A stretch of DNA of 64,000 nucleotides from Escherichia hormaechei_A (GCA_042434945.1 CP170191.1:3844001-3908000), one strand, 5' to 3'. Shown: positions 8,916-21,137, numbered from the stretch's first letter. Translations and numbers: made by a program. The notes: generated by a model from the letters alone, not told the origin.

Positions 8916-10673
8916 CTAACGCCACTGCGCATTATTGTAACTGTCGTAGCTCATATCGACACGCTCCCCGAAAATCTCAATATCCGCCCAAGGCTTCACG
9001 ACAGATTTCACCTTTCCCTGCCGTAATGCGCGGTCAAGTTCTTCTCTGGTCAACCTCTCCGGCATTTTCCACGCGTCCCCGGCGATCCTCCAGCCTGTAT
9101 CGGTTTGTGTGTAGGCCATTATGGTGCGATCGGTAAATTGATATAGAACGGCTTCCGGCTTGCCGTCTCCGTTTAGATCGAGCGGCATGAGTAAACAGTT
9201 ACTCTGGGCGCTATCGCAGCTCTCAAAGCGATACTGATTGCTGAGCATGGCTTGCCACAATGCCTTATCAGGACGAGCCATTCCCGGTGCGAGCTGGATC
9301 TGTTTTTCCAGCATCGCGGCGGTCATCTTACCTGCTCCGCCAGCATTCCCGGAGAGAAGACCATTTATTTCACGCTGGCGTTTTGGGTTTGAGATAAACT
9401 GTGGATCGTTTTGCAGCATTTGCATCGCCTCTCGCCCCTTTCGTCCGGTATTGCTGAGCATATACAGGCTTACCTGGTCTGCGTTTATTCTGCCATCCTG
9501 ATAACGCGCCATATGGCTTTCAACACTAATACGCCAGGGATCAAGCACCGGTGTATGGACCAACACCAGGAAGATCAGCGCCAGTAATCCGGTAGCCGGA
9601 GTGATATGAGCCTGGAGCCTTTGTGGATCCCGACGGTAAAAAAGTACGCTAAGACAGAATCCTACCGTCCAGACCAGCGCCACTATCGTAATCAGCACAC
9701 CGTACAGACGCTCCGGTGACCAGCCATACTGTGCGATGCGCAGCCAGAGCGCCCAGCCCGCCAGGACGGGATACGCAGGAGCGATAATCACGGCAAGATG
9801 AATCATTCCTCGCAGGGGAGAGAAGTAAGGCAGCTTTTGACGTTGTGGGTGCCATACGACAGTCACCAGCAATAACAGCAACAGCGCCAGCGTCGTCAGT
9901 AAGCCCGCAGCCGAGATCCGTGCTGAAACAGCCTCTAAGCCAACGAAGGGCAATATGCCTATAAAGAGCAGCGCCAGCGCAGCCATCAGTGGAAGCAAAC
10001 CTGTCGCGATAAGCGTAAGGAGATTTTGCAATGCCAGAATCAGCCGAACCTGCATACGCGCAAGTACTGCCGCGCTGGCTGAAACCACACCAATCGCCAC
10101 TGAAATAAACCAGTCAGAATTAAAGAAAAGCCGATCAAAAAAAGAGATGCCAATGAGTTTAAAAAGCTCAGCCCAGAGGAAAAGCACCAGCCAGAACAGC
10201 CCATTCGAGACAAAAACAAGAAGAAATGTCAGCGCGTTATGCCAGTTTTTATCGTTGAAATCGCGGTAGAAAGCGTCCGTCGGTGCGGTCTCAAGGCGTC
10301 GCTGAAGCCATGGCAACAGGAGAAGCGTCATCAGGAGCAGATGAAAACCGAAAAGGAGCACCGCATTTCTGGTATCCCAGTTGTCCAGCCCCGCAACGCT
10401 CCACTTAAGCCAGCCGCCCATCCCCGCGACTACCGCGCCAATCATCCCGAGTGACAGCCACAAAAATGGCTTTCTGAATGACGTCATGGCAAGCGACAAC
10501 GTGGTTGTCATTACCACGGTGGCAGGTACTACACACATCAGCCACAGCGTATCCGATGGCAATTTTGCGTACTCGATATACCACGTGATTACATAGCAAA
10601 TTACGCCCTGTAAAGCCCCCGCCAGCACGACGGCTACGCGCGTTGAAGGGGATAACGTCTCACGGTTTTCCAT
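8916..10673 (-). CDS. yhgE: YhgE, polytopic inner-membrane protein (DUF4153-type), function unknown
   Basis: A 585-residue protein. The N-terminal two thirds contains about ten hydrophobic helices, several leucine-rich (LLLTLLLLPW, LLTTLALLLLLLV); the C-terminal ~200 residues are soluble and include LDLNGDGKPEAVLY, which resembles a calcium-binding or integrin-like repeat, and later WADIEIFG. Position between hslO and pckA identifies it as yhgE. It appears longer than, and well diverged from, the K-12 protein I remember (about 574 residues), with the best match in the C-terminal WADIEI region. No biochemical role can be read from the sequence. It is monocistronic and convergent with hslO. Confidence 0.8.
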   Translation of the reverse strand: MENRETLSPSTRVAVVLAGALQGVICYVITWYIEYAKLPSDTLWLMCVVPATVVMTTTLSLAMTSFRKPFLWLSLGMIGAVVAGMGGWLKWSVAGLDNWDTRNAVLLFGFHLLLMTLLLLPWLQRRLETAPTDAFYRDFNDKNWHNALTFLLVFVSNGLFWLVLFLWAELFKLIGISFFDRLFFNSDWFISVAIGVVSASAAVLARMQVRLILALQNLLTLIATGLLPLMAALALLFIGILPFVGLEAVSARISAAGLLTTLALLLLLLVTVVWHPQRQKLPYFSPLRGMIHLAVIIAPAYPVLAGWALWLRIAQYGWSPERLYGVLITIVALVWTVGFCLSVLFYRRDPQRLQAHITPATGLLALIFLVLVHTPVLDPWRISVESHMARYQDGRINADQVSLYMLSNTGRKGREAMQMLQNDPQFISNPKRQREINGLLSGNAGGAGKMTAAMLEKQIQLAPGMARPDKALWQAMLSNQYRFESCDSAQSNCLLMPLDLNGDGKPEAVLYQFTDRTIMAYTQTDTGWRIAGDAWKMPERLTREELDRALRQGKVKSVVKPWADIEIFGERVDMSYDSYNNAQWR

Positions 10674-11048
10674 TTCTCATCCCTTGTTCATGAAAAATCT
10701 ATTGTCTCATCAAAGCAAAACTCTGGCCCCCACCTCAAACTCTGAAAATAGCTGACCCAAGAGACCTGAATCGTTTTCCCAATGTAACCCTTACGTAATT
10801 TTCTTACATGTATGCGATTACATTCACATTCTTCTGGATAAATTCACCAGAGATTAACCTTTTAAGAACATTTTCCCCATCCAAAAAGCGATTCCTGCGA
10901 TAATCTGCCCGCCCTGTGACTGGAGTCGCAGCGTTTTCCGTTAGTAAGGGTTTTGACCAGATACGTAAATCTATGAGCCTTGTCGCGGTTAACACCCCCA
11001 AAAAGACTTTACTATTCAGGCAATACATATTGGCTAAGGAGCAGTGAA
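10674..11048 (+). promoter_or_regulatory. pckA upstream region with a CRP-like site
   Basis: 375 bases carry the divergent yhgE and pckA promoters. TGCGATTACATTCACA at 10813-10828 fits the CRP pattern TGTGA-N6-TCACA with one mismatch, expected because pckA is catabolite-repressed. AAGGAGCAGTGAA before the pckA ATG is the ribosome binding site. I see no repeat or RNA gene. Confidence 0.55.
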
Positions 11049-12671
11049 ATGCGCGTTAACAATGGTTTGACCCCGCAAGAACTCGAGGCTTATGGTATCA
11101 GTGACGTACATGATATCGTTTACAACCCAAGCTACGACCTGCTGTATCAGGAAGAGCTCGATCCGAGCCTGACAGGTTATGAGCGCGGGGTGTTAACTAA
11201 TCTGGGTGCCGTTGCCGTCGATACCGGGATCTTCACCGGTCGTTCACCAAAAGATAAGTATATCGTCCGTGACGATACCACTCGCGATACTTTCTGGTGG
11301 GCAGACAAAGGCAAAGGTAAGAACGACAACAAACCTCTCTCTCCGGAAACCTGGCAGCATCTGAAAGGCCTGGTGACCAGGCAGCTTTCCGGCAAACGTC
11401 TGTTCGTTGTCGACGCTTTCTGTGGTGCGAACCCGGATACTCGTCTTTCCGTCCGTTTCATCACCGAAGTGGCCTGGCAGGCGCATTTTGTCAAAAACAT
11501 GTTTATTCGCCCGAGCGATGAAGAACTGGCAGGTTTCAAACCAGACTTTATCGTTATGAACGGCGCGAAGTGCACTAACCCGCAGTGGAAAGAACAGGGT
11601 CTCAACTCCGAAAACTTCGTGGCGTTTAACCTGACCGAGCGCATGCAGCTGATTGGCGGCACCTGGTACGGCGGCGAAATGAAGAAAGGGATGTTCTCGA
11701 TGATGAACTACCTGCTGCCGCTGAAAGGTATCGCTTCTATGCACTGCTCCGCCAACGTTGGTGAGAAAGGCGATGTTGCGGTGTTCTTCGGCCTTTCCGG
11801 CACCGGTAAAACCACCCTTTCCACCGACCCGAAACGTCGCCTGATTGGCGATGACGAACACGGCTGGGACGATGACGGCGTGTTTAACTTCGAAGGCGGC
11901 TGCTACGCAAAAACTATCAAGCTGTCGAAAGAAGCGGAACCTGAAATCTACAACGCTATCCGTCGTGATGCGTTGCTGGAAAACGTCACCGTGCGTGAAG
12001 ATGGCACTATCGACTTTGATGATGGTTCAAAAACCGAGAACACCCGCGTTTCTTATCCGATCTATCACATCGATAACATTGTTAAGCCGGTTTCCAAAGC
12101 GGGCCACGCGACTAAGGTTATCTTCCTGACTGCTGATGCTTTCGGCGTGTTGCCGCCGGTTTCTCGCCTGACTGCCGATCAAACCCAGTATCACTTCCTC
12201 TCTGGCTTCACCGCCAAACTGGCCGGTACTGAGCGTGGCATCACCGAACCGACGCCAACCTTCTCCGCTTGCTTCGGCGCGGCATTCCTGTCGCTGCACC
12301 CGACTCAGTACGCAGAAGTGCTGGTGAAACGTATGCAGGCGGCGGGCGCGCAGGCTTATCTGGTTAACACTGGCTGGAACGGCACTGGCAAACGTATCTC
12401 GATTAAAGATACCCGCGCCATTATCGACGCCATCCTCAACGGTTCGCTGGATAATGCAGAAACCTTCACTCTGCCGATGTTTAACCTGGCGATCCCAACC
12501 GAACTGCCGGGCGTAGACACGAAGATTCTCGATCCGCGTAACACCTACGCTTCTCCGGAACAGTGGCAGGAAAAAGCCGAAACCCTGGCGAAACTGTTTA
12601 TCGACAACTTCGATAAATACACCGACACCCCTGCGGGTGCCGCGCTGGTAGCGGCTGGTCCGAAACTGTAA
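11049..12671 (+). CDS. pckA: Phosphoenolpyruvate carboxykinase (ATP)
   Basis: A 540-residue cytosolic enzyme that converts oxaloacetate and ATP to PEP, ADP and CO2, the first committed step of gluconeogenesis. The P-loop GLSGTGKTT is near residues 247-255, followed by the metal-binding GDDEHGW. FTGRSPKDKY near the N-terminus is the family substrate-binding signature. The ATG at 11049 gives the usual MRVNNGLTPQ start and has AAGGAG upstream; in-frame codons before it belong to the leader. The gene is monocistronic, with a CRP-like site upstream and a shared terminator downstream. Near identical to K-12. Confidence 0.97.
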   Translation: MRVNNGLTPQELEAYGISDVHDIVYNPSYDLLYQEELDPSLTGYERGVLTNLGAVAVDTGIFTGRSPKDKYIVRDDTTRDTFWWADKGKGKNDNKPLSPETWQHLKGLVTRQLSGKRLFVVDAFCGANPDTRLSVRFITEVAWQAHFVKNMFIRPSDEELAGFKPDFIVMNGAKCTNPQWKEQGLNSENFVAFNLTERMQLIGGTWYGGEMKKGMFSMMNYLLPLKGIASMHCSANVGEKGDVAVFFGLSGTGKTTLSTDPKRRLIGDDEHGWDDDGVFNFEGGCYAKTIKLSKEAEPEIYNAIRRDALLENVTVREDGTIDFDDGSKTENTRVSYPIYHIDNIVKPVSKAGHATKVIFLTADAFGVLPPVSRLTADQTQYHFLSGFTAKLAGTERGITEPTPTFSACFGAAFLSLHPTQYAEVLVKRMQAAGAQAYLVNTGWNGTGKRISIKDTRAIIDAILNGSLDNAETFTLPMFNLAIPTELPGVDTKILDPRNTYASPEQWQEKAETLAKLFIDNFDKYTDTPAGAALVAAGPKL

Positions 12672-12716
12672 TGATTTGAAGCTGGAGAATATCTATCCAG
12701 TATCTTATAGAAAGCA

Positions 12717-12746
12717 AAACGGGAGGCACCTTCGCCTCCCGTTTAT
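12717..12746. terminator. Bidirectional terminator between pckA and envZ
   Basis: AAAACGGGAGGC-ACCTTC-GCCTCCCGTTTA is a near-perfect stem with A/T tracts on both sides, so it can end both convergent transcripts. Confidence 0.9.
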
Positions 12747-14815
<2,069 letters not shown>

Positions 14816-15042
14816 TGTTTGTACTCCCAAAGGTTCGCAACAATTTGTAAGCGTGTATTCTTAAAAAAGCTCACGTTCGTCACCAGCTAAATCTGGTATG
14901 AATTTCAGCCTAAATTGTTACAAAGCATATTAAACAGCAGCTTAAGTATACAATTTATTCGGCGAAACATTATTGATTCTGTTGATATGATCACGTTATA
15001 CCCAATGTGCGCATTATCAAACAGACAAAGGGAATCAACGAG

Positions 15043-15519
15043 ATGAAAACGCCCCTGGTTACCCGGGAAGGGTATGAAAAACTCAAACAAGAGCTTAATT
15101 ATCTCTGGCGTGAAGAACGCCCGGAGGTCACAAAAAAGGTGACCTGGGCCGCAAGTCTGGGCGACCGCAGCGAAAATGCTGACTATCAGTATAATAAAAA
15201 GCGTCTGCGTGAAATCGACCGTCGCGTGCGCTATCTCACTAAATGCCTGGAAAATCTCAAAATCGTCGATTACTCCCCTCAGCAGGAAGGCAAAGTCTTT
15301 TTTGGCGCGTGGGTGGAGATTGAAAACGACGATGGCGTGACTCACCGTTTCCGTATTGTCGGCTACGATGAAATTTTTGGCCGTAAAGATTACATCTCTA
15401 TCGATTCCCCGATGGCCCGCGCATTGCTGAAAAAAGAAGTCGGCGATCTGGCGGTGGTGAATACCCCTGCCGGGGAAGCGAGCTGGTATGTTAATGCTAT
15501 CGAGTACGTGAAACCGTAA
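15043..15519 (+). CDS. greB: Transcription elongation factor GreB
   Basis: A 158-residue factor that enters the RNA polymerase secondary channel and stimulates cleavage of backtracked RNA. The N-terminal coiled coil spans about residues 8-75 and bears SLGDRSENADY at its tip, with the acidic residues that place the catalytic metal. The C-terminal FKBP-like domain includes RIVGYDEI. The ATG at 15043 gives MKTPLVTREGY and the normal length. It is divergent from ompR and is followed by yhgF after 96 bases. Confidence 0.96.
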   Translation: MKTPLVTREGYEKLKQELNYLWREERPEVTKKVTWAASLGDRSENADYQYNKKRLREIDRRVRYLTKCLENLKIVDYSPQQEGKVFFGAWVEIENDDGVTHRFRIVGYDEIFGRKDYISIDSPMARALLKKEVGDLAVVNTPAGEASWYVNAIEYVKP

Positions 15520-15543
15520 GGAAGAGTCTTAACCTCCTGCCGA

Positions 15544-15565
15544 TGGCTGGCATTTTTGCCAGCCA
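15544..15565. terminator. Hairpin between greB and yhgF
   Basis: TGGCTGGCA and TGCCAGCCA pair around a TTTT loop shortly after the greB stop. There is no T tail, so it may only attenuate, leaving partial read-through to yhgF. Confidence 0.5.
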
Positions 15566-15615
15566 GTCCGTATAACTATCCCCTGATTTTTGATCCGAAA
15601 AGATGAACTCAAACC

Positions 15616-17937
15616 ATGATGAATGATTCGTTCTGCCGCATTATTGCGGGTGAAATTCAGGCGCGCCCGGAACAGGTTGACGCTGCCGTTCGCCTGCTTG
15701 ACGAAGGGAATACCGTGCCGTTTATCGCACGTTATCGTAAGGAAATCACCGGCGGTCTGGATGACACGCAGCTGCGTAATCTGGAAACGCGTCTGAGCTA
15801 TCTGCGCGAGCTGGAAGAGAGACGTCAGGCGATCCTCAAGTCCATTTCCGAGCAAGGCAAACTCACCGATGATCTGGCGAAGGCCATCAACGCCACCCTA
15901 AGCAAAACCGAACTCGAAGACCTCTACCTGCCCTACAAACCTAAACGCCGCACCCGCGGGCAAATCGCCATTGAAGCAGGGCTTGAGCCGTTGGCTGACC
16001 TGCTGTGGAGCGATCCGTCACACACGCCAGAAGTCGCCGCTGCACAATATGTTGATGCCGATAAAGGCGTGGCAGATACCAAAGCCGCGCTGGATGGCGC
16101 GCGCTATATCCTGATGGAACGGTTTGCCGAAGATGCCGCGCTGCTGGCGAAAGTGCGTGATTATCTGTGGAAGAACGCGCATTTGGTTTCTACGGTGGTG
16201 AGCGGTAAAGAAGAGGAAGGGGCGAAATTCCGCGACTATTTCGATCATCACGAACCGTTGTCCACGGTGCCTTCTCACCGCGCGCTGGCGATGTTCCGTG
16301 GGCGTAACGAAGGCGTACTCCAGCTTTCGCTGAATGCCGATCCGCAGTTCGATGAGCCGCCCAAAGAGAGCTATTGCGAGCAAATCATCATGGATCACCT
16401 TGGCCTACGCCTGAACAATGCCCCGGCGGATAGCTGGCGCAAAGGCGTAGTGAGCTGGACCTGGCGCATCAAGGTGCTGATGCATCTGGAAACCGAACTG
16501 ATGGGTACCGTGCGCGAACGCGCGGAAGATGAAGCAATCAACGTCTTTGCCCGTAACCTGCACGATCTGCTGATGGCGGCCCCTGCCGGACTGCGTGCAA
16601 CGATGGGCCTCGATCCGGGTCTGCGTACTGGGGTAAAAGTGGCGGTGGTCGATGCCACTGGCAAACTGGTAGCGACCGATACCATTTACCCGCACACCGG
16701 ACAAGCCGCAAAAGCAGCGATGACCGTTGCTGCCTTGTGTGAAAAACATAACGTTGAACTGGTGGCGATCGGCAACGGTACAGCTTCCCGCGAAACTGAA
16801 CGTTTCTATCTCGACGTGCAGAAGCAGTTCCCGAAAGTGACCGCACAGAAAGTGATCGTCAGCGAAGCTGGCGCGTCGGTTTACTCAGCTTCCGAGCTGG
16901 CAGCGCAGGAGTTCCCGGATCTCGACGTTTCGCTGCGTGGCGCGGTGTCTATCGCCCGCCGTTTGCAGGATCCGCTGGCGGAGCTGGTGAAAATCGATCC
17001 GAAATCTATCGGCGTAGGTCAGTATCAGCATGACGTCAGCCAGACGCAACTGGCCCGCAAACTGGACGCAGTAGTAGAAGACTGCGTAAACGCCGTTGGC
17101 GTCGATCTCAACACTGCTTCTGTTCCGCTGTTAACCCGCGTGGCGGGCCTGACGCGCATGATGGCGCAAAACATCGTGGCCTGGCGCGATGAGAACGGCC
17201 AGTTCCAGAACCGTCAGCAACTGCTGAAAGTCAGCCGTCTGGGGCCGAAAGCCTTCGAGCAGTGCGCGGGCTTCTTGCGCATTAACCACGGTGATAACCC
17301 GCTGGATGCTTCTACCGTCCACCCGGAAGCCTATCCGGTGGTGGAACGCATTCTGGCAGCAACACAGCAGGCACTGAAAGATCTGATGGGTAACAGCAGC
17401 GAACTGCGTAACCTGAAAGCGTCTGACTTTACTGATGAAAAATTCGGTGTGCCGACAGTAACTGACATCATCAAAGAGCTGGAAAAACCGGGTCGCGATC
17501 CGCGTCCGGAATTTAAAACCGCTCAGTTTGCCGATGGCGTCGAGACAATGAACGACCTGCAACCGGGTATGATCCTCGAAGGTGCGGTGACCAACGTCAC
17601 CAACTTTGGCGCGTTTGTCGATATCGGCGTGCATCAGGACGGCCTGGTTCACATCTCTTCATTGTCGAACAAGTTTGTGGAAGATCCGCATACCGTGGTG
17701 AAAGCGGGCGACATTGTGAAGGTGAAAGTGCTGGAAGTGGATCTTCAGCGTAAACGTATCGCCCTGACTATGCGTCTGGACGAGCAGCCTGGCGAAACCA
17801 ACGCCCGTCGCGGCGGCGGTAATGAACGCCCGCAAAACAACCGCCCGGCAGCCAAACCACGCGGTCGTGAAGCGCAGCCTGCCGGTAATAGCGCGATGAT
17901 GGATGCGCTGGCGGCGGCAATGGGCAAAAAACGTTAA
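15616..17937 (+). CDS. yhgF: YhgF (Tex-family RNA-binding protein)
   Basis: A 773-residue Tex homologue. The N-terminal helical region and YqgF-like RNase H fold (MGLDPGLRTGVKVAVVD) are followed by helix-hairpin-helix repeats (TASVPLLTRVAGLT, then LLKVSRLGPKAFEQC) and a C-terminal S1 domain (GAVTNVTNFGAFVDIG). The tail is basic, glycine-, proline- and glutamine-rich. Tex proteins bind nucleic acid and affect transcription and toxin expression in other bacteria; the precise E. coli role is unsettled. The ATG at 15616 is followed at once by a second ATG, and either could start the protein. Confidence 0.92.
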   Translation: MMNDSFCRIIAGEIQARPEQVDAAVRLLDEGNTVPFIARYRKEITGGLDDTQLRNLETRLSYLRELEERRQAILKSISEQGKLTDDLAKAINATLSKTELEDLYLPYKPKRRTRGQIAIEAGLEPLADLLWSDPSHTPEVAAAQYVDADKGVADTKAALDGARYILMERFAEDAALLAKVRDYLWKNAHLVSTVVSGKEEEGAKFRDYFDHHEPLSTVPSHRALAMFRGRNEGVLQLSLNADPQFDEPPKESYCEQIIMDHLGLRLNNAPADSWRKGVVSWTWRIKVLMHLETELMGTVRERAEDEAINVFARNLHDLLMAAPAGLRATMGLDPGLRTGVKVAVVDATGKLVATDTIYPHTGQAAKAAMTVAALCEKHNVELVAIGNGTASRETERFYLDVQKQFPKVTAQKVIVSEAGASVYSASELAAQEFPDLDVSLRGAVSIARRLQDPLAELVKIDPKSIGVGQYQHDVSQTQLARKLDAVVEDCVNAVGVDLNTASVPLLTRVAGLTRMMAQNIVAWRDENGQFQNRQQLLKVSRLGPKAFEQCAGFLRINHGDNPLDASTVHPEAYPVVERILAATQQALKDLMGNSSELRNLKASDFTDEKFGVPTVTDIIKELEKPGRDPRPEFKTAQFADGVETMNDLQPGMILEGAVTNVTNFGAFVDIGVHQDGLVHISSLSNKFVEDPHTVVKAGDIVKVKVLEVDLQRKRIALTMRLDEQPGETNARRGGGNERPQNNRPAAKPRGREAQPAGNSAMMDALAAAMGKKR

Positions 17938-17957
17938 CGCCCGGACTGGCCCCTAAA

Positions 17958-17992
17958 CCTGCGCGATAAGGCGTTCACGCCGCATCTGGCAA
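17958..17992. repeat. REP unit downstream of yhgF
   Basis: GCGATAAGGCGTTCACGCCGC followed by ATCTGGCA has the REP core and loop, in a single copy. Confidence 0.7.
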
Positions 17993-18017
17993 CGAACGCC
18001 TTGCCTGACATAAAAGT

Positions 18018-18042
18018 GCCGGAGAATATCTCCGGCTTTTTA
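18018..18042 (+). terminator. Intrinsic terminator of yhgF
   Basis: GCCGGAGA-ATA-TCTCCGGC followed by TTTTTATT. Confidence 0.9.
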
Positions 18043-18352
18043 TTCCACAACCAAACTCATAATATATTCCGGCAATATTTATCACTTCATTAACAACTGA
18101 AACCTTAATTAAACATTAGCCAGTCCGGGTAATTCACTATTCGAATTATATTTTCGCTGCGATATAACCTTGAGCCACATCAACATTGAGTCAGATTATT
18201 ATTCAAACCAACATTCGCACACATTTTAAGTATTGCTGATAGAAACCATTCTCATTATCATTGTGTTGTTGATTATTTATCATCTGGTCTCATGTCGCTG
18301 TCAAACGCCCCATGAGGTAGTTATCCAGTTAATGAGAAACAAGTAGGCACCT
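18043..18352 (+). promoter_or_regulatory. feoABC control region with Fur- and FNR-like sites
   Basis: This AT-rich stretch precedes feoA. A Fur-box-like sequence (ATTCTCATTATCATTG) is at about 18248-18263. TTGATTATTTATCA at about 18269-18282 fits an FNR half-site pair (TTGAT-N4-ATCAA). This agrees with the known control of feo: repressed by iron-loaded Fur and activated by FNR without oxygen. The sites are read by eye and the promoter was not mapped. Confidence 0.65.
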
Positions 18353-18580
18353 ATGCAATACACTCCAGATACTGCGTGGAAAATCACTGGCTTTTCCCGT
18401 GAAATCAGCCCGGCATATCGCCAAAAACTGCTTTCTCTTGGCATGTTACCTGGCTCCTCTTTTAATGTGGTGCGCGTCGCTCCACTCGGCGACCCCATTC
18501 ATATCGAAACCCGTCGTGTGAGCCTGGTATTACGCAAAAAAGATCTGGCCTTATTAGAAGTGGAAGCGGTTTCCTGTTAA
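18353..18580 (+). CDS. feoA: Ferrous iron transport accessory protein FeoA
   Basis: A 75-residue cytosolic protein with an SH3-like fold (MQYTPDTAWKITGF..YRQKLLSLGMLPGS). FeoA works with FeoB in Fe2+ import and may modulate its G domain. It is the first gene of feoABC; feoB starts 16 bases after its stop. Sequence matches K-12. The upstream region carries Fur- and FNR-like sites. Confidence 0.95.
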   Translation: MQYTPDTAWKITGFSREISPAYRQKLLSLGMLPGSSFNVVRVAPLGDPIHIETRRVSLVLRKKDLALLEVEAVSC

Positions 18581-18596
18581 TACGGTGATAACAACA

Positions 18597-20915
18597 ATGA
18601 AAAAATTAACCATAGGCTTAATTGGTAATCCAAATTCTGGCAAGACAACCTTATTTAACCAGCTCACTGGCGCACGTCAGCGTGTAGGTAACTGGGCTGG
18701 CGTTACCGTCGAACGTAAAGAAGGGCAATTCTCCACCACCGATCATCAGGTCACGCTGGTGGACCTGCCCGGCACCTATTCTCTGACCACCATCTCATCG
18801 CAGACCTCGCTCGATGAGCAAATCGCCTGTCACTACATTTTGAGTGGCGACGCCGACCTGCTGATTAACGTGGTGGATGCGTCTAACCTTGAGCGTAACC
18901 TGTACCTGACGCTACAACTGCTGGAACTCGGCATTCCCTGCATTGTGGCACTGAACATGCTCGACATTGCCGAGAAGCAAAATATTCGTATTGAAATTGA
19001 TGCTCTGTCGGCGCGTCTGGGCTGTCCGGTGATCCCGCTGGTTTCAACCCGTGGTCGCGGTATTGAAGCGCTCAAGCTGGCGATTGATCGCTATAAAGCT
19101 AACGAGAATGTGGAACTGGTACATTACGCACAGCCGCTACTCAACGAAGCAGATTCACTGGCAAAAGTGATGCCTTCCGACATCCCGCTGAAACAACGTC
19201 GCTGGCTGGGCCTGCAAATGCTGGAAGGCGATATCTACAGCCGCGCCTACGCCGGTGAAGCGTCGCAGCATCTTGATGCCGCCCTCGCCCGTCTGCGTAA
19301 TGAGATGGACGATCCGGCGCTGCACATTGCCGATGCGCGTTACCAGTGCATTGCTGCCATCTGTGATGTGGTAAGCAACACCCTGACGGCAGAACCCAGC
19401 CGTTTCACCACTGCGGTAGATAAAATCGTGCTCAACCGTTTCCTCGGTCTGCCGATTTTCCTCTTTGTGATGTACCTGATGTTCCTGCTGGCTATCAACA
19501 TCGGCGGGGCGTTACAGCCGCTGTTTGACGTCGGCTCCGTGGCGCTATTTGTGCATGGTATTCAATGGATTGGCTACACGCTCCACTTCCCGGACTGGCT
19601 GACTATCTTCCTCGCCCAGGGCCTGGGTGGCGGCATTAACACCGTGCTGCCACTGGTGCCGCAGATTGGCATGATGTACCTGTTCCTCTCCTTCCTTGAG
19701 GACTCCGGGTATATGGCGCGTGCGGCGTTTGTGATGGACCGTCTGATGCAGGCGCTGGGCTTGCCGGGGAAATCCTTTGTGCCGCTGATCGTCGGTTTCG
19801 GTTGTAACGTACCGTCGGTAATGGGTGCACGTACGCTTGATGCACCGCGTGAACGTCTGATGACCATCATGATGGCACCGTTTATGTCCTGCGGCGCGCG
19901 TCTGGCTATCTTCGCAGTATTCGCGGCTGCCTTCTTCGGGCAGAACGGTGCGCTGGCGGTCTTCTCGCTGTATATGCTGGGTATTGTGATGGCGGTGCTG
20001 ACTGGCCTGATGCTCAAGTACACCATCATGCGCGGTGAAGCGACGCCGTTTGTCATGGAGTTGCCGGTCTATCATGTACCACACGTTAAAAGCCTGATTA
20101 TCCAGACCTGGCAGCGTCTGAAAGGCTTCGTTCTGCGTGCTGGTAAAGTGATCATCATCGTCAGCATTTTCCTGAGCGCTTTCAACAGCTTCTCGCTGAG
20201 CGGGAAAATCGTCGATAACATCAACGACTCGGCGCTGGCGTCCGTCAGCCGGGTGATCACCCCGGTCTTCAAGCCAATTGGCGTGCATGAAGATAACTGG
20301 CAGGCAACGGTTGGCCTGTTTACAGGTGCCATGGCGAAAGAAGTGGTAGTGGGTACGCTCAACACCCTCTACACCGCAGAAAATATTCAGGACGAAGAGT
20401 TCAATCCGGCAGAATTTAACCTCGGTGAAGAGCTGTTCAGTGCGATAGATGAAACCTGGCAGAGCCTGAAAGACACCTTCAGCCTTAGCGTACTGATGAA
20501 CCCCATTGAAGCCAGCAAAGGCGACGGCGAAATGGGTACCGGGGCGATGGGCGTGATGGATCAGAAATTCGGTAGCGCAGCAGCAGCTTACAGCTACCTG
20601 ATTTTCGTCCTGCTGTATGTACCATGTATCTCGGTGATGGGGGCTATCGCCCGTGAATCAAGCCGTGGCTGGATGGGCTTCTCCATCCTGTGGGGGCTGA
20701 ATATCGCTTACTCACTGGCAACATTGTTCTATCAGGTCGCCAGCTACAGTCAGCATCCAACTTACAGCCTGGTGTGCATTCTGGCGGTTATCCTGTTTAA
20801 CATCGTGGTTATCGGTCTGCTGCGCCGCGCGCGTAGCCGGGTGGATATCGAACTGCTGGCAACCCGCAAAACCCCGACGACCTGCTGTAGCAGCCCTGCG
20901 GGCGACTGTCACTGA
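18597..20915 (+). CDS. feoB: Ferrous iron permease FeoB
   Basis: A 772-residue inner-membrane Fe2+ transporter with an N-terminal GTP-binding domain: G1 GNPNSGKTT at residues 10-18, G3 DLPGTYS, G4 NMLD. The membrane part has two Gate motifs with conserved cysteines (GFGCNVPSV and YVPCISVMG) that are thought to line the iron path. The start at 18597 (MKKLTIGLIG) is chosen over an ATG four codons earlier. The last ~16 residues (TPTTCCSSPAGDCH) differ from the K-12 end I remember (..SVSSCCAAS..), while everything before matches, marking a recombination edge near 20868. FeoC follows 11 bases later. Confidence 0.96.
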   Translation: MKKLTIGLIGNPNSGKTTLFNQLTGARQRVGNWAGVTVERKEGQFSTTDHQVTLVDLPGTYSLTTISSQTSLDEQIACHYILSGDADLLINVVDASNLERNLYLTLQLLELGIPCIVALNMLDIAEKQNIRIEIDALSARLGCPVIPLVSTRGRGIEALKLAIDRYKANENVELVHYAQPLLNEADSLAKVMPSDIPLKQRRWLGLQMLEGDIYSRAYAGEASQHLDAALARLRNEMDDPALHIADARYQCIAAICDVVSNTLTAEPSRFTTAVDKIVLNRFLGLPIFLFVMYLMFLLAINIGGALQPLFDVGSVALFVHGIQWIGYTLHFPDWLTIFLAQGLGGGINTVLPLVPQIGMMYLFLSFLEDSGYMARAAFVMDRLMQALGLPGKSFVPLIVGFGCNVPSVMGARTLDAPRERLMTIMMAPFMSCGARLAIFAVFAAAFFGQNGALAVFSLYMLGIVMAVLTGLMLKYTIMRGEATPFVMELPVYHVPHVKSLIIQTWQRLKGFVLRAGKVIIIVSIFLSAFNSFSLSGKIVDNINDSALASVSRVITPVFKPIGVHEDNWQATVGLFTGAMAKEVVVGTLNTLYTAENIQDEEFNPAEFNLGEELFSAIDETWQSLKDTFSLSVLMNPIEASKGDGEMGTGAMGVMDQKFGSAAAAYSYLIFVLLYVPCISVMGAIARESSRGWMGFSILWGLNIAYSLATLFYQVASYSQHPTYSLVCILAVILFNIVVIGLLRRARSRVDIELLATRKTPTTCCSSPAGDCH

Positions 20916-20926
20916 GGGGAAAAAAG

Positions 20927-21137
20927 ATGGCATCGTTGATTCAGGTTCGTGACTTACTGGCGTTACAGGGACGAATGGAGGCGAAGCAGCTCAGCCTCAG
21001 CCTGCATACGCCGCAGCCGATGATCGATGCCATGCTGGAAAGGCTGGAGGCCATGGGGAAAGCCGTGCGCATTCAGGAAGAGCCGGACGGTTGTCTGTCC
21101 GGCAGTTGTAAGAGTTGTCCTGAAGGTAAAGCCTGTC

